A stretch of DNA of 64,000 nt from Paenibacillus roseus (GCF_016424485.1 NZ_JAELUP010000103.1:186001-250000); one strand, 5' to 3'; counted from the first letter of the stretch, positions 8,364 to 17,421 are shown. Numbers and translations are program-made. Notes: generated by a model not told the origin, from the letters alone.

Positions 8364-8825
8364 GTGTATCCCCCTTAATTTCCGTATTTTTCTTTGATAT
8401 AATTTTTATCTGGGGTTTGTGGCCTGCTTGACGTATTCAGTGTCTCACTCATGACTGATGATACCCCACAATTATTATGTTTCAATCGAAATTTCACGAA
8501 CCACTGGGAAAATAAAGTGAAGTTCACTTTTATAGACGAAAATGAGAGGGGAAAGTTTATCTAATTGTTATATTTTGTTTAAAATAGTAAGCAAGGTAAG
8601 CAATTTTCTCCCGCTTTTACTCTCATGCAGCCCAGTCAGATGATGTAACGCTTCCTAAGCAAAATAAAACATGCCCGGAGCATTACTTTGGCTTTTCTTA
8701 ATATACCGCTCTCTGGAAGATGGGCTGGAACTTCAGGAGGGCAATTTGAATTTTTGCATAGAGCTGCCGCTGCATAAGTAATGAGGTCTCCAGAAATTTC
8801 AGCAGCCAACAGACAGGGGGATACT
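8364..8825. other. AT-rich intergenic region with a palindrome
   Basis: No convincing gene. A near-perfect operator-like palindrome, AAAGTGAA-G-TTCACTTT, lies at 8514-8530, about 150 bp upstream of the secreted-protein gene. A 36-codon forward frame (8671-8781) and an 81-codon reverse frame (8636-8881) lack ribosome sites and recognisable motifs. Confidence 0.5.
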
Positions 8826-9548
8826 ATGAAACGAAAATTGATGATTAGCGATATACATGGCTGCCTGGAGCAATTGAACAAACTGTTGGAAGTGGCGGAA
8901 TACTACCCTGGAGAGGATCAGTTAATTTTGCTGGGGGATTATGTGGACCGTGGACCAAGAAGCAGGGAAACCGTTGACCGGGTGATGGAACTGGTACATG
9001 ACCACGGTGCCATTGCTCTCAAGGGCAACCACGATGAACGCTTGGTCGAGTTTATATGGAACGGCGGGCTGGAAGACAAGAGCAAGTTTTTTCAGTATGG
9101 CGGCATGGAGACACTGCGCAGCTATGTGCCCTTCGGAGTGGGTCCAGACACCGAATGTCTTGTAGATGATGCCAGAATGATTATCCAGAGGAATTACAAA
9201 GAACATCTTGAGTTTCTCCAATCGCTGCCGCTTTATTATGAAGATGAGAAGCATATCTGCGTCCATGCCGGATTAAACCCGCAGTTTCGGGATTGGAAGG
9301 AACAGCCTCCCCGTGATTTTATGTATATGAAAGGGGAATTTCACCGGTCACCGAACAAGACAGGCAAGACCGTTGTGTTCGGCCATACACGGGCAGCGGA
9401 ACTGCACGACTCTCCCGACATCTGGTTCTCGGACGGCAAGATCGGTATTGATGGCGGTTGTGCGTACGGGATGCAACTGAACGGCCTGGTCTATCAGAAT
9501 GATTCCTACCGTTCGTATGTGGTGGGGAATTTTAAGCAAAAAACGTAA
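8826..9548 (+). CDS. Calcineurin-like metallophosphoesterase (PrpE/ApaH-type)
   Basis: A 240-residue protein beginning MKRKLMISDIHGCLEQ, with AGGGGG five bases upstream; the longer frame from 8781 has no ribosome site. All phosphoprotein-phosphatase metal motifs are present: SDIHG (Asp9, His11), GDYVDRGP (Asp38, Asp41), GNHDE (Asn68, His69), and later VHAGLNP and FGHTR histidines. Such enzymes hydrolyse serine/threonine phosphoproteins or diadenosine tetraphosphate; the sequence does not tell which. It is monocistronic as far as visible. Confidence 0.88.
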   Translation: MKRKLMISDIHGCLEQLNKLLEVAEYYPGEDQLILLGDYVDRGPRSRETVDRVMELVHDHGAIALKGNHDERLVEFIWNGGLEDKSKFFQYGGMETLRSYVPFGVGPDTECLVDDARMIIQRNYKEHLEFLQSLPLYYEDEKHICVHAGLNPQFRDWKEQPPRDFMYMKGEFHRSPNKTGKTVVFGHTRAAELHDSPDIWFSDGKIGIDGGCAYGMQLNGLVYQNDSYRSYVVGNFKQKT

Positions 9549-9671
9549 TTCAGCTTCGGAAACGTCCCTTCCCCTTATACGGCTACAAAAGATATAATAA
9601 TTTGAAATAGGTGCGGCAGAATAAGCAAGGCAGTTGCTGTCCAGCGATAAAGGCAAGGGAGCGAATAGCAG

Positions 9672-10169
9672 ATGGCATCCACATTAATTATGAATGAAAA
9701 AATACGGGTCTCCGAAGTTCAATTGACAGGACTTCAAGGTGAAAACCTGGGCGTTGTTACCAGAGACGAGGCGCTTGCCAAAGCACGCGAGCTTAAGGCT
9801 GATCTTGTATGTACATCCTTAATGAGCAGCCCGCCTCCGTGCAAGCTCGTTGCCAAAGGCAAGGCCAAGCAGCAGGCAATCGAGGACAAGCGTTCTGCTA
9901 CGGCTGGCTCGCATCCAGCGAAGGTGAAAGAACTGCGTCTGACCCCGCATATTGAAGAACATGATTATGATACCAAGCTGCGCCAGGCAGCCAAACTGCT
10001 GGCAGCAGGCAATAGTGTGCAGCTCGTAATCCGCATTCAAGGCAAGGAAGGCGCCAAAGCAAAGGAATTGCTGGAGCGGATGGTGAAAGACCTAGCCGAG
10101 AACGGGAAGAAGCAGACCGGCATTCAGGTTAGCGGCAAGCAAGCGGCGGTCCAACTGCTGCCATTATAA
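9672..10169 (+). CDS. Stand-alone IF-3-like protein (infC paralogue)
   Basis: A 165-residue protein with both IF-3 halves: an N-terminal domain starting NEKIRVSEVQLTGLQGENLG and a C-terminal domain with KVKELRLTPHIEEHDYDTKL. It departs from true IF-3 at the linker (KLVAKGKAKQQAIEDK instead of the usual YGKYRYEQ type), in the replaced R-G-R-E loop (RIQGKEGAKAKE), and at its short tail. Genuine infC starts with AUU and precedes rpmI-rplT; this gene starts with ATG and is followed by a terminator. It is probably a paralogue with an altered or conditional role in ribosome binding. A second, conventional infC would be expected elsewhere in the genome. Confidence 0.82.
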   Translation: MASTLIMNEKIRVSEVQLTGLQGENLGVVTRDEALAKARELKADLVCTSLMSSPPPCKLVAKGKAKQQAIEDKRSATAGSHPAKVKELRLTPHIEEHDYDTKLRQAAKLLAAGNSVQLVIRIQGKEGAKAKELLERMVKDLAENGKKQTGIQVSGKQAAVQLLPL

Positions 10170-10175
10170 GTTTTA

Positions 10176-10232
10176 AGCGCAAAACGACGGTTTTCCCGCC
10201 CATTGACGGTAAAACCGTTGCGCTCCTTCTTT
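10176..10232 (+). terminator. Terminator after the IF-3-like gene
   Basis: The arms AGCGCAA and CGGTTTT pair with AAAACCG and TTGCGCT, with a 5-base bulge, and are followed by CCTTCTTTATTTT. Confidence 0.7.
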
Positions 10233-10262
10233 ATTTTAGGAAGACATATATGGTTGAAATGT

Positions 10263-10291
10263 TTGATCATATAATGATATGCTAATATAAA
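10263..10291 (+). promoter_or_regulatory. Predicted arsR promoter with palindromic operator
   Basis: TTGATC (10263-10268) and TATAAA (10286-10291) are separated by 17 bases. The spacer overlaps a perfect 5-3-5 palindrome, ATCAT-ATA-ATGAT (10266-10278). ArsR-family repressors commonly bind such sites at their own promoter, so autoregulation is inferred. Confidence 0.5.
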
Positions 10292-10317
10292 GAATTAGTA
10301 AGGAAGGAGAACAGACG

Positions 10318-10659
10318 ATGGATACAGCTACAGATACGTTGGATAAAATGGCAGAGACGTTCAAGCTGCTGGGAGACCGTACACGGCTTGCCATACTTGG
10401 CTTGTTGCGAGAAAAGGAGCTTTGCGTATGCAATATTGTCGATATCCTTCACATGTCACAGCCGAGTATCAGCCAGCATTTGCGCAAAATGAAGGCTGGC
10501 GGACTCGTTCATGAACGCCGTCAAGGCAAGTGGACCTATTATTCACTAAAGGTTGAAGACAAGCCCTATATCCAGCAAATTGTAATGGAAATCCCGTCGC
10601 AGGCATCAAAACTGAAAGAATTGGACGGACCATCACTATCGACGGTTAGTTGCGATTAA
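10318..10659 (+). CDS. ArsR/SmtB-family transcriptional regulator
   Basis: A 113-residue winged-helix repressor. The recognition region reads MSQPSISQHLRKMKAGGLV and the wing RRQGKWTYYSLK. The alpha-3 metal motif appears as ELCVCN (Cys36, Cys38) where arsenic sensors usually read ELCVCD, so thiol-based sensing of arsenite or a similar ion is plausible. There is no adjacent efflux pump or arsenate reductase, so targets are unknown. AAGGAAGGAG precedes the ATG. It lies alone between two terminators. The AT-rich motif in its promoter recurs downstream near 10698. Confidence 0.9.
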   Translation: MDTATDTLDKMAETFKLLGDRTRLAILGLLREKELCVCNIVDILHMSQPSISQHLRKMKAGGLVHERRQGKWTYYSLKVEDKPYIQQIVMEIPSQASKLKELDGPSLSTVSCD

Positions 10660-10739
10660 CTTCTTGATGACGCTGGTTAAAATTTTTTTTATAAATTATA
10701 TAATGATATTAATATATATAGATATCAAATATTGTTGGC

Positions 10740-10777
10740 AGCCGGCAGAGTCGTTAAGACTTTGTCGGCTTTTTTTG
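10740..10777 (+). terminator. Terminator after arsR
   Basis: AGCCGGCAGAGTC pairs with GACTTTGTCGGCT around a 5-base loop and is followed by a T tract. Confidence 0.85.
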
Positions 10778-10878
10778 TTCAGATCGGATCAAGCCTGTTG
10801 CAAAATCCTGGCATACATAAGCTGCCTAAAATCGACAAATAATGGACTTAACTGAACTTATAAAGGAGGGAACGAGTT

Positions 10879-11373
10879 TTGGCTACAAAGAGCGCTGGAC
10901 GCGGACCGTACAAAAAAATAGGGATGTCTCCTAAAGAATATAAGCAATTCGCAAAAAGCAGAGAACCCGCGCGCTCAATCGGAGTAAATTGCCTGCGCGC
11001 TTTTCTGGTCGGGGGGCTTATCTGCGTTTTGGGGCAGTTTATACAAAATATGTTCATGCATTTCTTTAAAATGTCTGAAACCCAGGCCGGGAATCCGACA
11101 GTTGCCGTCCTGATAATCATTTCGGTGATTCTTACTTGCCTCGGGGTTTACGATAAGCTTGCCCAATGGGCTGGGGCAGGGTCGGCTGTTCCGGTAACCG
11201 GATTTGCCAACTCGATGTGCTCCGCTGCGCTGGAGCATCGCAGTGAGGGGCTAGTGCTTGGAGTAGGCGGTCATATGTTCCGGCTTGCCGGGTCCGTAAT
11301 TGTATTTGGTACAGTAGCGGCCTTCTTTGTGGGAATAGCGCATCTTATTTTTGGTACGGGGGGGCAACATTAA
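10879..11373 (+). CDS. spoVAC: Stage V sporulation protein AC
   Basis: A 164-residue SpoVAC with a basic head and four to five membrane helices (FLVGGLICVLGQFIQN, VAVLIIISVILTCLGVY, then VTGFANSMCSAALEHRSEG and a last helix). SpoVAC is the mechanosensitive channel subunit for Ca-dipicolinate movement across the spore inner membrane. A TTG start eight bases after AAAGGAGGG is the best initiation site. It is the first gene of spoVAC-spoVAD-spoVAE; spoVAA, AB, AEa and AF are not present here. Confidence 0.95.
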   Translation: MATKSAGRGPYKKIGMSPKEYKQFAKSREPARSIGVNCLRAFLVGGLICVLGQFIQNMFMHFFKMSETQAGNPTVAVLIIISVILTCLGVYDKLAQWAGAGSAVPVTGFANSMCSAALEHRSEGLVLGVGGHMFRLAGSVIVFGTVAAFFVGIAHLIFGTGGQH

Positions 11374-11374
11374 G

Positions 11375-12391
11375 ATGCTGCGCGGAAAACAAACATGGTG
11401 GTTTGAAAACAGGCCAGTTATTCTTGGAGCCGCTACGGTTGTAGGTCCTGATGAAGGGGATGGACCGCTCGCTCCTTGCTTCGATCTGATACATCCGGAG
11501 CTCGATATGCAGCAGAAGTCATGGGAAAAAGCGGAGCGCCTGCTGATGGAGCAGGCAACCGATATTGCCATTCGCAATGCGGGGGTGAGCAAGGAGCAAC
11601 TGCAGTTTTTTATTGGCGGTGATTTGCTGAATCAGATTATTAGCAGCACGTTTGCCGCCAGGGAGTTGGAGCTTCCGTATTTAGGCGTGTTTGGAGCCTG
11701 CTCGACTTCCATGGAATCGCTGGCACTATCGGCCATGCTTGTGAACTCCAGATCAGCGCGCCGGGTGTTGGCAGGCGTGTGCAGCCATAACTGCACAGCG
11801 GAGAAACAGTTTCGTTACCCGACCGAATACGGTTCGCAGAAGCCTCCGACAGCTCAATATACAGTTACCGGGGCAGGAGCGGCAGTTATCGCGGAGGAAG
11901 GCAGCGGCCCTGTCATAACGAGCGCGACGATAGGCAGGGTTGTGGATATGGGAATTACAGATCCGTTCAATATGGGAGCGGCAATGGCTCCAGCAGCCGT
12001 GGATACGATTCAGTCCCATTTCGAGGATACCGGGCGCAGTCCCGAGGATTATGACCTGATAGTCACAGGTGATTTGGCTTCGGTAGGCCACCCGATTGCC
12101 AAGGATTTGCTGGAACGGAACGGGGTTCCGATAGGGAAAACTGAATTCACGGATTGCGGCCTGATGATTTATGACATGGTCAAACAAAAAAACATCATTC
12201 AGGCAGGAGGCAGCGGCTGCGCTTGTTCGGCGGTCGTCACCTATGGTCATCTGCTTAAGCGAGTTCGCAAGGGGGAGCTTAAACGAATACTTGTTGTTGC
12301 AACCGGGGCTTTGATGTCCCCCCTGTCCTATCAGCAGGGAGAGACCATACCATGTATAGCGCACGCTGTTTCTATAGAAGGAGGAGGATGA
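11375..12391 (+). CDS. spoVAD: Stage V sporulation protein AD
   Basis: A 338-residue SpoVAD with a thiolase/ketoacyl-synthase fold: MLRGKQTWWFENRPVILG at the start, LGVFGACSTSMESLAL in the nucleophile-like region and QAGGSGCACSAVVTYGHLL near the end. The protein binds dipicolinic acid at the inner membrane. It starts one base after the spoVAC stop and ends one base before spoVAE, so the three genes are translationally linked. The ATG at 11375 is preferred over 11351, which would overlap spoVAC. Confidence 0.95.
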   Translation: MLRGKQTWWFENRPVILGAATVVGPDEGDGPLAPCFDLIHPELDMQQKSWEKAERLLMEQATDIAIRNAGVSKEQLQFFIGGDLLNQIISSTFAARELELPYLGVFGACSTSMESLALSAMLVNSRSARRVLAGVCSHNCTAEKQFRYPTEYGSQKPPTAQYTVTGAGAAVIAEEGSGPVITSATIGRVVDMGITDPFNMGAAMAPAAVDTIQSHFEDTGRSPEDYDLIVTGDLASVGHPIAKDLLERNGVPIGKTEFTDCGLMIYDMVKQKNIIQAGGSGCACSAVVTYGHLLKRVRKGELKRILVVATGALMSPLSYQQGETIPCIAHAVSIEGGG

Positions 12392-12392
12392 C

Positions 12393-12743
12393 ATGCAATT
12401 TTTATGGGCCTTTCTGGTCGGCGGAGCGATCTGCGTAATTGGCCAACTGATGTTTGATGTGTTGAAATTGACGCCAGCCCATACGATGGCGGCATTGGTC
12501 GTGGCCGGAGCTGTAATTGATGGAATTGGCTGGTATGAGCCGCTGATCAAGTTTGCCGGAGCGGGGGCTACAGTACCAATTACCAGCTTCGGCAATTCGC
12601 TCGTTCACGGAGCGCTTACCGAACTGCAGGATGTGGGCTGGATCGGGATCATCACCGGAATATTCAAGGTAACGAGCGCAGGTGTTTCCGCGGCGATCAT
12701 ATTTTCGTTCCTCGCAGCCCTTATTGTAAAGCCAAAAGGATAA
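12393..12743 (+). CDS. spoVAE: Stage V sporulation protein AE (SpoVAEb type)
   Basis: A 116-residue membrane protein with helices FLWAFLVGGAICVIGQLMF and a GAVIDGIGWYEPLIKFAGAG turn, homologous in pattern to SpoVAC. It forms part of the dipicolinate channel. GGAGGAGG lies five bases upstream of the ATG. It is the last gene of the operon, ended by the hairpin at 12753-12787. Confidence 0.93.
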   Translation: MQFLWAFLVGGAICVIGQLMFDVLKLTPAHTMAALVVAGAVIDGIGWYEPLIKFAGAGATVPITSFGNSLVHGALTELQDVGWIGIITGIFKVTSAGVSAAIIFSFLAALIVKPKG

Positions 12744-12752
12744 ATCGCAAGA

Positions 12753-12787
12753 AATTGGAGGATATGTACGATCCTCCAATTTTTTTT
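12753..12787 (+). terminator. Terminator of the spoVA operon
   Basis: AATTGGAGGAT pairs perfectly with ATCCTCCAATT around a 7-base loop and is followed by a run of T. Confidence 0.9.
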
Positions 12788-12938
12788 GGCAAAAAATAAG
12801 ATGCACGCCCCCCTGACAATCTAGTAGAATGATAATAAAGCGGCTATGCCTATTAAACTTGATTGTGGATGTTTTCTAATCCTGCTCCATACATAGCTGA
12901 CAGCCTTGGGCCTGTAACTACTACCGGGAGGGATTTAC

Positions 12939-13895
12939 TTGAACCATCACATTGAAGATCTGAAAATTTGTGCTCTTATCCGAAATAATCTGGAATCCAG
13001 TATCCTGGGTAAATCGAAAGAAATTTCAAGACTGCTTACGGCTCTCTTGGCCGGAGGTCATGTGTTGCTTGAGGATGTTCCGGGCACGGGGAAGACCCAG
13101 CTTGTTAAATCGCTTGCCCGTTCAATAGGGGGCCAGTTCCGCCGCATACAATGCAATCCCGATTTGCTGCCAACAGATATTACGGGCGTCTCCATCTATC
13201 ATCCGAAGGAGGAGGCCTTCCAGTTTCGTCCCGGCCCGGTTGTGGCCAATATCGTGTTGGCTGATGAGATTAACCGCGCAACTACCAAGACGCAATCCGC
13301 TCTTCTTGAAGTAATGGAGGAGCGCCGCGTAAGTGTGGACGGGTTCACACACGAGCTTCCCGTTCCTTTTTTGCTTTTTGCCACCCAAAATCCGATTGAG
13401 TTTGAAGGCACATATATTTTGCCGGAAGCGCAGCTTGATCGCTTTATGATGAAGCTGACACTCGGTTATCCCGACGAGCAGACTGAGAAGCAGATGCTGC
13501 TGCTGCACCACAATGGGCGACCGGCGGAGCAGTTGGAACAGGTAGCTTCAATCGAGGACATCGTCAGGCTCCAGGCCAAAGTCAGGAATATTCATGTGGA
13601 TGACGCCATAGCAGACTACCTTGTCCAAATTATCAGAAGGACAAGAAGCCATGCTGCCGTGCAGCTTGGAGCGAGCCCGCGCGCCGCATTGTCTCTGCTT
13701 GCTGCGGCCAAGGCCCACGCCTTTCTGGATGATCGCCAATATGTGATTCCGGATGATGTCAAGGAGCTTGTCCCGGCAGTTCTGGAGCACCGTTTGCTGT
13801 TGCAAGCCGAGGCCAGAATTAACGGAGTTACCCCGCTTGATATTTTGAATGATATCGTGGGTCAAACGAAGGTTCCGGTCCGGTTGGAGCGGTAA
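12939..13895 (+). CDS. MoxR-family AAA+ ATPase
   Basis: A 318-residue MoxR ATPase: Walker A EDVPGTGKTQ (residues 45-54), Walker B ADEINRA (108-114), sensor ATQNPIEFEG and the lid motif ASPRAALSLL. TTG start with GGGAGGGA upstream. MoxR proteins act as chaperones assembling or activating protein complexes. The gene is followed one base later by a DUF58 protein and then a membrane transglutaminase, a widely conserved trio, so the three products probably act together at the membrane. Confidence 0.93.
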   Translation: MNHHIEDLKICALIRNNLESSILGKSKEISRLLTALLAGGHVLLEDVPGTGKTQLVKSLARSIGGQFRRIQCNPDLLPTDITGVSIYHPKEEAFQFRPGPVVANIVLADEINRATTKTQSALLEVMEERRVSVDGFTHELPVPFLLFATQNPIEFEGTYILPEAQLDRFMMKLTLGYPDEQTEKQMLLLHHNGRPAEQLEQVASIEDIVRLQAKVRNIHVDDAIADYLVQIIRRTRSHAAVQLGASPRAALSLLAAAKAHAFLDDRQYVIPDDVKELVPAVLEHRLLLQAEARINGVTPLDILNDIVGQTKVPVRLER

Positions 13896-13896
13896 A

Positions 13897-15150
13897 ATGA
13901 ACAGCTCTCATACGCATACGCCAAACGTCCGCTGGTGGGTCGTCGCCTCCATCTATTTGAGTGCGCTTGTATTTCTGCTCTTTCAGGGAGGCAAGGCTTC
14001 ACTAATGGTATTTTTGATCCTGAATGTATTGCTGCTGTATCTCGGACTTGGACGCTGGAGCGGCATCAAGCGGGTACAGGGAGAACGAAGAGTGATGCAC
14101 AACAATTCTGCCAGTCCTTCGCTAACGGCCGGGAGCCGTCTTGAGGTGCAGTTGCGGGTGAAAATTCCGGGCTACTGGCCGATTCCCTATGTGCTGCTCC
14201 GCGAGCGTCTTGTCAGACAGGGCGGTAAAGACCTTCCATTTGAAGTATCGTTCGTGCCGGATTTCAAGCGCAGCGGGACAGTAAATTACTTGACTCCGCC
14301 GCTGCAAAGAGGCAATTATCATTTTTCTCAGACATTATGTTCAACCAAGGATATCTTCGGCCTCATTGAGCATACCGGTGAATTCAGCTCTGAAGATTCA
14401 TTCCGGGTTCTTCCCAAAACCGTGGCCATACGCAGTTGGAGCCAGCTGCGCCTGGGAATGAGAGGACCTTATTCCCATACTGCCGCGGCCCGTTCTTCCA
14501 AAGAAACTACCCAAATCAATGGCGTGAGGGACTATCTGTACGGCGACCGTTTGTCCCGCATTCATTGGAACGCTACAGCGCGCACGGGGAAATGGAAGTC
14601 AAAGGAGTTCGAGCGCGAGGCCATGCCCCGTTCCATAGTAGTATTGGATCGTAGCTCCGTCGTCTACAACAGGCCGGAACTGTTTGAGCTTGCTGTGTCC
14701 ACCGCCGCCTCCTTATTCGATTTTGGCCTTCGCAACGAGAATGCGATGGGTTTTGTGTCGGTAGGATTGCAGCCTGAGCTGTGGGAGCCCCGCTCAACTT
14801 TCGATCACCGCAGCGATATCATGAACCATTTGGTCGGTGTCGCCTCCAATGCCCGGCTTCCGTTGTTTCAGGCTCTGCAACAGGCAGACAGCAGTATGCC
14901 GCAAGGCTCGCTGGCCATTATCGTCAGTCCGCAGGGCGGTGAGCCGGTTATTCGCGCCATGCAGCTGCTGGATCGCAAGGGACTGGTTCCTTGCCTGGTC
15001 TATATGGACAGTACAGTAGATTCGGCTGCTGCAGATGAGCAGTGGCAACAATTTATTTTGCGCAAAGGCTGGTCGTTTTACAAGGTGAAGAGCTTGCAGG
15101 AGCTTCCTGCAGTGCTGGAGGGAGGCGGACAACGTGCTTATACCGTTTAG
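13897..15150 (+). CDS. DUF58 domain membrane protein
   Basis: A 417-residue protein starting MNSSHTHTPNVRWW at the ATG one base after the moxR stop. Two N-terminal membrane helices (WVVASIYLSALVFLLFQ and LMVFLILNVLLLYLGL) precede a beta domain. The DUF58 signature YLYGDRLSRIHWNATARTGK is followed by a von Willebrand A-like region beginning SIVVLDRSS. DUF58 proteins are assumed partners of MoxR. It overlaps the transglutaminase gene by 17 bases. Confidence 0.9.
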   Translation: MNSSHTHTPNVRWWVVASIYLSALVFLLFQGGKASLMVFLILNVLLLYLGLGRWSGIKRVQGERRVMHNNSASPSLTAGSRLEVQLRVKIPGYWPIPYVLLRERLVRQGGKDLPFEVSFVPDFKRSGTVNYLTPPLQRGNYHFSQTLCSTKDIFGLIEHTGEFSSEDSFRVLPKTVAIRSWSQLRLGMRGPYSHTAAARSSKETTQINGVRDYLYGDRLSRIHWNATARTGKWKSKEFEREAMPRSIVVLDRSSVVYNRPELFELAVSTAASLFDFGLRNENAMGFVSVGLQPELWEPRSTFDHRSDIMNHLVGVASNARLPLFQALQQADSSMPQGSLAIIVSPQGGEPVIRAMQLLDRKGLVPCLVYMDSTVDSAAADEQWQQFILRKGWSFYKVKSLQELPAVLEGGGQRAYTV

Positions 15151-17368
15151 AACCGATCTCGCCGGCAAGTCGCAGGGCTGGGTCAGACGAATGTCCTTCT
15201 TGTTTGTCGGCCTGCTGCTTTGGCAGTGCTTTGAAGTACTCGACGGCTATTGGTGGGACGAGACGTTTGCTATCGTTCACGGTACATTAATAGCGGTAAT
15301 GCTAACGGAAATTTTACTGCCTGTGCCGCGTATACTCCGTCTGCTTTTTCAGGGTGTACTGGTAGTTGGCATTAATGTGGTTGTCACCAAGTTCAGGTGG
15401 ACGCCGCTCGACAGCGTCTCTTTTTCGGGAGACACGTCATGGTGGGACGGGCTAATTTACAATTTTAATCAGTTGCATCCTTACTTCTGGATTAGCATGA
15501 TGGTCTGGGTAGCGTATCAGGGGATGAGCAACTGGGCTGCAACGCGCCAGCAAATCATTACGTTGACGGCCATGATCTTGACCGTGCTGCTTATTGCGGA
15601 TTCCTTTACGCCGCTGCCGCTATGGGATAACATCGCCTGGTCCATTTTTCTCGGCCTGATATGGCTTGTCGCGGATCATTTTACCCAATTCCAGTCCAAG
15701 CATCCGGACAGCTGGAATCATCTTCGCTCCTACCCGGTTTCGATTCTTGTGCCGACGCTGCTGATTATTGCGATTGTAATGTCCTCTGGTCTGTTTGTGC
15801 CTTCCATTGCGCCGATTCTAAAGGACCCGTATACGGTCTGGATGGAGTCCAGAGGACACTCCGTCCCGTCGTTTGTAGGCGACAAGGGCAGTCCCAATCC
15901 TTCCGTAAAGACCAGAGACAGCCGCTCAGGCTACAGCCGGCAGGATGAATCGCTAGGTGGAGGATTTGACTTTGATTATTCGACGGTTATGGAGATTACA
16001 ACGAATCGCCGCAGCTATTGGCGCGGAGAGACGAAGTCCTTTTACTCGGGGGACGGCTGGAGAAAAACCAGTGCCGAGCGTCGCGAGCCCTCGTTAATCG
16101 GCCTGTCAAAGGAGCAGTTGCTCCCGCTTGAGAACGGAGCTGATGGCAGCAAGGGACGGATTGAGGTGACGCAGACGGTCAAAATGGTGCGTAAAGACCC
16201 GTTCCCGGTATTGTTTGGAGCGGCTCCGATCCAGCAGATCAAGTCCATTGGTTATGGCGAGGATAGGGAACGTCTGCCGGGCCGTCTGTCATGGCACTCG
16301 TTATCATGGGAGCTGCGCTGGCCGGAGGAAGACCCGGATACGCCTTATCCCGAAACGTACACCCTCGTATCCAGTCTCCCTGTGCTGGATGAGGAAGGAC
16401 TGAACAAAGCGGAAGCCATTCTTGGCAACGCCCAGTTGAATCAGATGTATTTGCAGGTGCCTGAGGGATTGCCGAACAGGGTCAGGGAATTAACGCTCCA
16501 GATTACGGCGGATGCCAGGACGCCTTATGAAAAAATGAGAAGTCTTGAGGACTACTTGAAAACGAATTTTACCTACACCAATACGCCGGACATTACCAAG
16601 CGCAAAAGCGCCGACTTTGTGGATGCTTTTCTGTTTGAGGTTATGGAAGGTTACTGCGACTACTATTCCAGCGCGCTTGCTGTCATGGGCCGGGTTATTG
16701 GCGTCCCTACCCGCTGGGTCAAGGGCTATGCCCCAGGCGTGCTGCCGCTGGATCAGATGATGTACCAGCAGCCATTCACCGTTGATCCGACCGGTTCGGG
16801 TACGTATACCGTCCGCAATGCGGATGCCCATTCCTGGGTAGAGGCTTATTTTCAAGGGTACGGCTGGATTCCGTTTGAACCGACCGCAGGTTTTACTTTC
16901 CCGTACGCCCAGGCTGAGAGCGATACACAGCAGCAGCTTGACATCCCGGAGACAACGCCGGATGTTGAAACAGTCCAGCTCGAGGAGGAGACGGCGAATA
17001 GCAATTGGGTTGGTTATACAGGGCTTGCCATTCTTGCCGGACTTGCGGTGTTTGCGATTTACCGGAGACGCCAGATTATTGATTCCCTGATCCGTTACCG
17101 GTTCCGAAGGTTCACCCCGAGCCAGCGGATTGCTTGGGAGACAGAACGATTGCTTCGTTATGGTAAAAGAAAGGGCTTGCCGTTCTCTGAACATGATACA
17201 GCGCGGGAGAGCCTTTCCGCCTGGATAGACAGGCGTGCGCTGCTGGAGCAGGAACTGACGGAGGTTTTGAGGCAATTTGAACAAGCAAAATACAGCGGTA
17301 TACCTGCCTCCGAAGGGGAAATGAAGCAGTTTATCGCGCTGATCAAGACCGTTCGCGAGCGCATTTAG
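15134..17368 (+). CDS. Transglutaminase-like membrane protein (TgpA/DUF3488 type)
   Basis: A 744-residue protein with a GTG start inside the DUF58 gene (GGAGGCGG upstream). About seven N-terminal membrane helices (to ~residue 220) are followed by an external region and a transglutaminase core: catalytic Cys508 in EGYCDYYSS and His566 in ADAHSWVEAYF; WIPFEPT has Glu at the usual Asp position. A final helix (WVGYTGLAILAGLAVFAIY) precedes a cytoplasmic DUF4129-like tail. Members may act as extracytoplasmic peptidases or cross-linking enzymes. A terminator follows. Confidence 0.9.
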   Translation: MLIPFRTDLAGKSQGWVRRMSFLFVGLLLWQCFEVLDGYWWDETFAIVHGTLIAVMLTEILLPVPRILRLLFQGVLVVGINVVVTKFRWTPLDSVSFSGDTSWWDGLIYNFNQLHPYFWISMMVWVAYQGMSNWAATRQQIITLTAMILTVLLIADSFTPLPLWDNIAWSIFLGLIWLVADHFTQFQSKHPDSWNHLRSYPVSILVPTLLIIAIVMSSGLFVPSIAPILKDPYTVWMESRGHSVPSFVGDKGSPNPSVKTRDSRSGYSRQDESLGGGFDFDYSTVMEITTNRRSYWRGETKSFYSGDGWRKTSAERREPSLIGLSKEQLLPLENGADGSKGRIEVTQTVKMVRKDPFPVLFGAAPIQQIKSIGYGEDRERLPGRLSWHSLSWELRWPEEDPDTPYPETYTLVSSLPVLDEEGLNKAEAILGNAQLNQMYLQVPEGLPNRVRELTLQITADARTPYEKMRSLEDYLKTNFTYTNTPDITKRKSADFVDAFLFEVMEGYCDYYSSALAVMGRVIGVPTRWVKGYAPGVLPLDQMMYQQPFTVDPTGSGTYTVRNADAHSWVEAYFQGYGWIPFEPTAGFTFPYAQAESDTQQQLDIPETTPDVETVQLEEETANSNWVGYTGLAILAGLAVFAIYRRRQIIDSLIRYRFRRFTPSQRIAWETERLLRYGKRKGLPFSEHDTARESLSAWIDRRALLEQELTEVLRQFEQAKYSGIPASEGEMKQFIALIKTVRERI

Positions 17369-17381
17369 CCAAATAACCGAA

Positions 17382-17417
17382 GACCGGCATCGTCATTTTA
17401 GGACGAGGCCGGTTTTC
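17382..17417 (+). terminator. Terminator after the MoxR operon
   Basis: ACCGGC pairs with GCCGGT and CGTC with GACG around ATTTTAG, followed by TTTTCT. Confidence 0.75.
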
Positions 17418-17421
17418 TGCT

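Noticed and set aside
8636..8881. 81-codon reverse ORF near the phosphoesterase start
   Set aside because: It overlaps the start of a well-supported gene and lacks a ribosome site.
10664..10855. 63-codon forward ORF after arsR
   Set aside because: It runs through the arsR terminator and AT-rich spacer, has no ribosome site and no protein-like pattern.
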